DNA of 5,965 nucleotides from Pseudomonadota bacterium (GTDB taxonomy: Bacteria; Pseudomonadota; Gammaproteobacteria; Steroidobacterales; Steroidobacteraceae): contig JAKAFQ010000282.1 of assembly GCA_021817875.1 (NCBI GenBank), positions 1 to 5,965 on the forward strand, in the 5' to 3' direction. Positions within the stretch are counted from its first letter, which is position 1. Every line of letters starts with the position of its first letter. The notes beneath the pieces are model-generated. The model saw only the letters and a program-made list of their open reading frames with translations. It was not told the origin of the DNA and searched no databases. This document shows, in pieces, positions 5,149-5,965 of this stretch. A program made the translations under genes and the position numbers.

Positions 5149-5524
5149 CATGAGTTTTGCGCTCACGACCGCACAGGTGCGCAGCGGCACGAAGACGGTG
5201 ACGCGCCGGATGGGGTGGATGTTCTTGAAGCCGGGCGACCTCGTGCGCCCCGTCGTGAAGTCCCAGGGCTTGAAGCGCGGGGAGAAGGTGGAGGTGATAC
5301 GGGGCCCGCTACGCATCGTGAGCGTGGGCCGGGAAGCGCTCGTCGACCTGCTGATCGACGAGACATACGGACGGCGGGAGTGCGCGCTCGAGGGCTTCGG
5401 GGACGATCCTGTGCTGTGCCGTCCGCAGGACTTCATCGAATTCTTCTGCCGGACGCATGCCTGTGGTCCCGGGGATCTCGTGACGCGGATCGAGTTCGAG
5501 TACACAGATCGAGGAAGCGGATGA
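5141..5524 (+). CDS. ASCH-like small protein (127 aa)
   Basis: The N-terminal MSFALTTAQVRSGTKTVTRR (4-23) carries the 'G.K..TRR' element typical of ASCH domains. It is followed by LKPGDLVRPV (29-38), a VEVIRGPLRIVSVGREAL strand region (50-67) and a terminal RIEFEY strand (116-121). This is the layout of a small beta-barrel related to PUA folds. ASCH proteins bind RNA or modified nucleobases, and one member, E. coli YqfB, hydrolyses N4-acetylcytidine. Whether this protein is catalytic cannot be judged. The segment PQDFIEFFCRTHACGPGDLVTRIEF matches phage relatives that I recall as uncharacterised. It is translationally linked at both ends: its start lies inside the mini-ORF, and its stop overlaps the transglycosylase start (ATGA at 5521-5524). 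Its place beside a methylase and a Gp37/Gp68 protein suits a role in nucleic-acid modification. Confidence 0.75.
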   Translation: MRNMSFALTTAQVRSGTKTVTRRMGWMFLKPGDLVRPVVKSQGLKRGEKVEVIRGPLRIVSVGREALVDLLIDETYGRRECALEGFGDDPVLCRPQDFIEFFCRTHACGPGDLVTRIEFEYTDRGSG

Positions 5525-5965
5525 TTTCGTCCTCGATTCGCCTCAGCATCTTGGTCGGCGTTGCGCTACTCGCACCGGCCGCGATCCCCGCGCATGCCGC
5601 CACCCGCGACGAGCGCGCGCTTCTCAAGCGCTGCGCACCCCAAATCTCCCCGGTGACCATGGCAGCGCTCGTTGCGCAAGAGTCCGGCGGCGACCCCTAT
5701 GCGCTTGATGACGACAGCACGCATATCGTCTATCACCCCGTCTCGTATGCCGGCGCGGTGCGTCTCGCGGCCCAACTGATCGGCGCCGGTCACTCGGTCG
5801 ATCTCGGTCTCGCACAGGTGAATAGTGGCTGGCTCGCGCCATTGCGGCTCACGGCCGCGGAGCTCCTCCAGCCGTGCGAGAACCTGCGCGCCGGCAGTCT
5901 CATCCTGCTGCGCGCCTGGCGGGCCGCGGGAGCCGGTCCCGTGCCGGGGGCACCCCCCCGCGCCA
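5521..5965 (+). CDS. VirB1-like lytic transglycosylase, type IV secretion (partial, 3' end outside window)
   Basis: Such enzymes cleave peptidoglycan in the periplasm to open a path for a type IV secretion or conjugation channel. The 148 visible residues begin with a Sec signal peptide: a short basic N-region, the hydrophobic core LSILVGVALLAPAAIPA, and an AHA/A cleavage site after about residue 26. The mature part shows the SLT fold signature: MAALVAQESGGDPYAL (47-62) with probable catalytic E54, then HSVDLGLAQVNSGWL (91-105), then QPCENLRAG (117-125). C38 and C119 could form a disulphide, as in relatives. The start overlaps the ASCH-like stop (ATGA). VirB1 genes usually open T4SS operons, so conjugation genes probably follow beyond the edge. 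The frame stays open to the window end, where a G5-CA-C7 run makes the last residues (GPVPGAPPRA) less reliable. Confidence 0.88.
   Translation, partial: MISSSIRLSILVGVALLAPAAIPAHAATRDERALLKRCAPQISPVTMAALVAQESGGDPYALDDDSTHIVYHPVSYAGAVRLAAQLIGAGHSVDLGLAQVNSGWLAPLRLTAAELLQPCENLRAGSLILLRAWRAAGAGPVPGAPPRA

Noticed and set aside
5944..5960. G5-CA-C7 run as a hairpin or terminator
   Set aside because: It lies inside the open VirB1-like frame at the window edge and has no T tract; it is more useful as a warning about homopolymer errors.

Overview
The window is a GC-rich stretch, probably of proteobacterial origin, in which every supportable gene lies on the + strand and genes are packed end to end. 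The content is that of a mobile element: an integrative conjugative element or plasmid carrying phage-type cargo. The main support is a VirB1-type lytic transglycosylase, usually the first gene of a type IV secretion/conjugation operon, at the right end. A ParB-family protein and several genes usually found in phages and conjugative elements lie upstream. No integrase, attachment site, rRNA, tRNA, CRISPR array or insertion sequence was seen, and I cannot name the species.

Layout, left to right. At 1-630 there are two small genes of unknown function (81-332 and, less certainly, 439-630), preceded by what may be the tail of another gene. At 655-1908 lies a ParB/Spo0J-family DNA-binding protein. 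It is joined by an ATGA stop/start overlap to a 201-residue protein resembling region 2 of sigma-70 factors (1905-2510). Next comes a conserved phage-type protein of unknown function (2519-2956), then a beta-type DNA methyltransferase with SPPY and FMGSGTT motifs (from 2961). A small Cys-rich, zinc-finger-like protein (3944-4138) and a phage Gp37/Gp68-family three-cysteine protein (4148-5068) follow. The end holds a 27-codon coupled mini-ORF (5065-5148), an ASCH-like small protein (5141-5524) and the 5' part of the VirB1-like gene (5521 to the window edge).

ATGA overlaps at 1905, 5065 and 5521 and short gaps elsewhere suggest one long transcription unit. The first half looks like maintenance and regulation (ParB-like, sigma-like). 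The middle looks like a nucleic-acid modification cargo (methyltransferase, Gp37/Gp68, ASCH-like), and the end like the start of the conjugation module.

The most striking oddity is at 3926-3929. The methyltransferase reading frame has no stop where its conserved part ends and runs to 4481, through the small Cys-rich gene and 334 bases into the Gp37/Gp68 gene. The bases there read ACGA. A single C-to-T change at 3927 would restore an ATGA that both stops the methyltransferase (ending ...VGMPI) and starts the Cys-rich gene (MTNEV...), exactly the coupling used elsewhere in the window. This suggests a stop/start-loss point mutation or a base-calling error.
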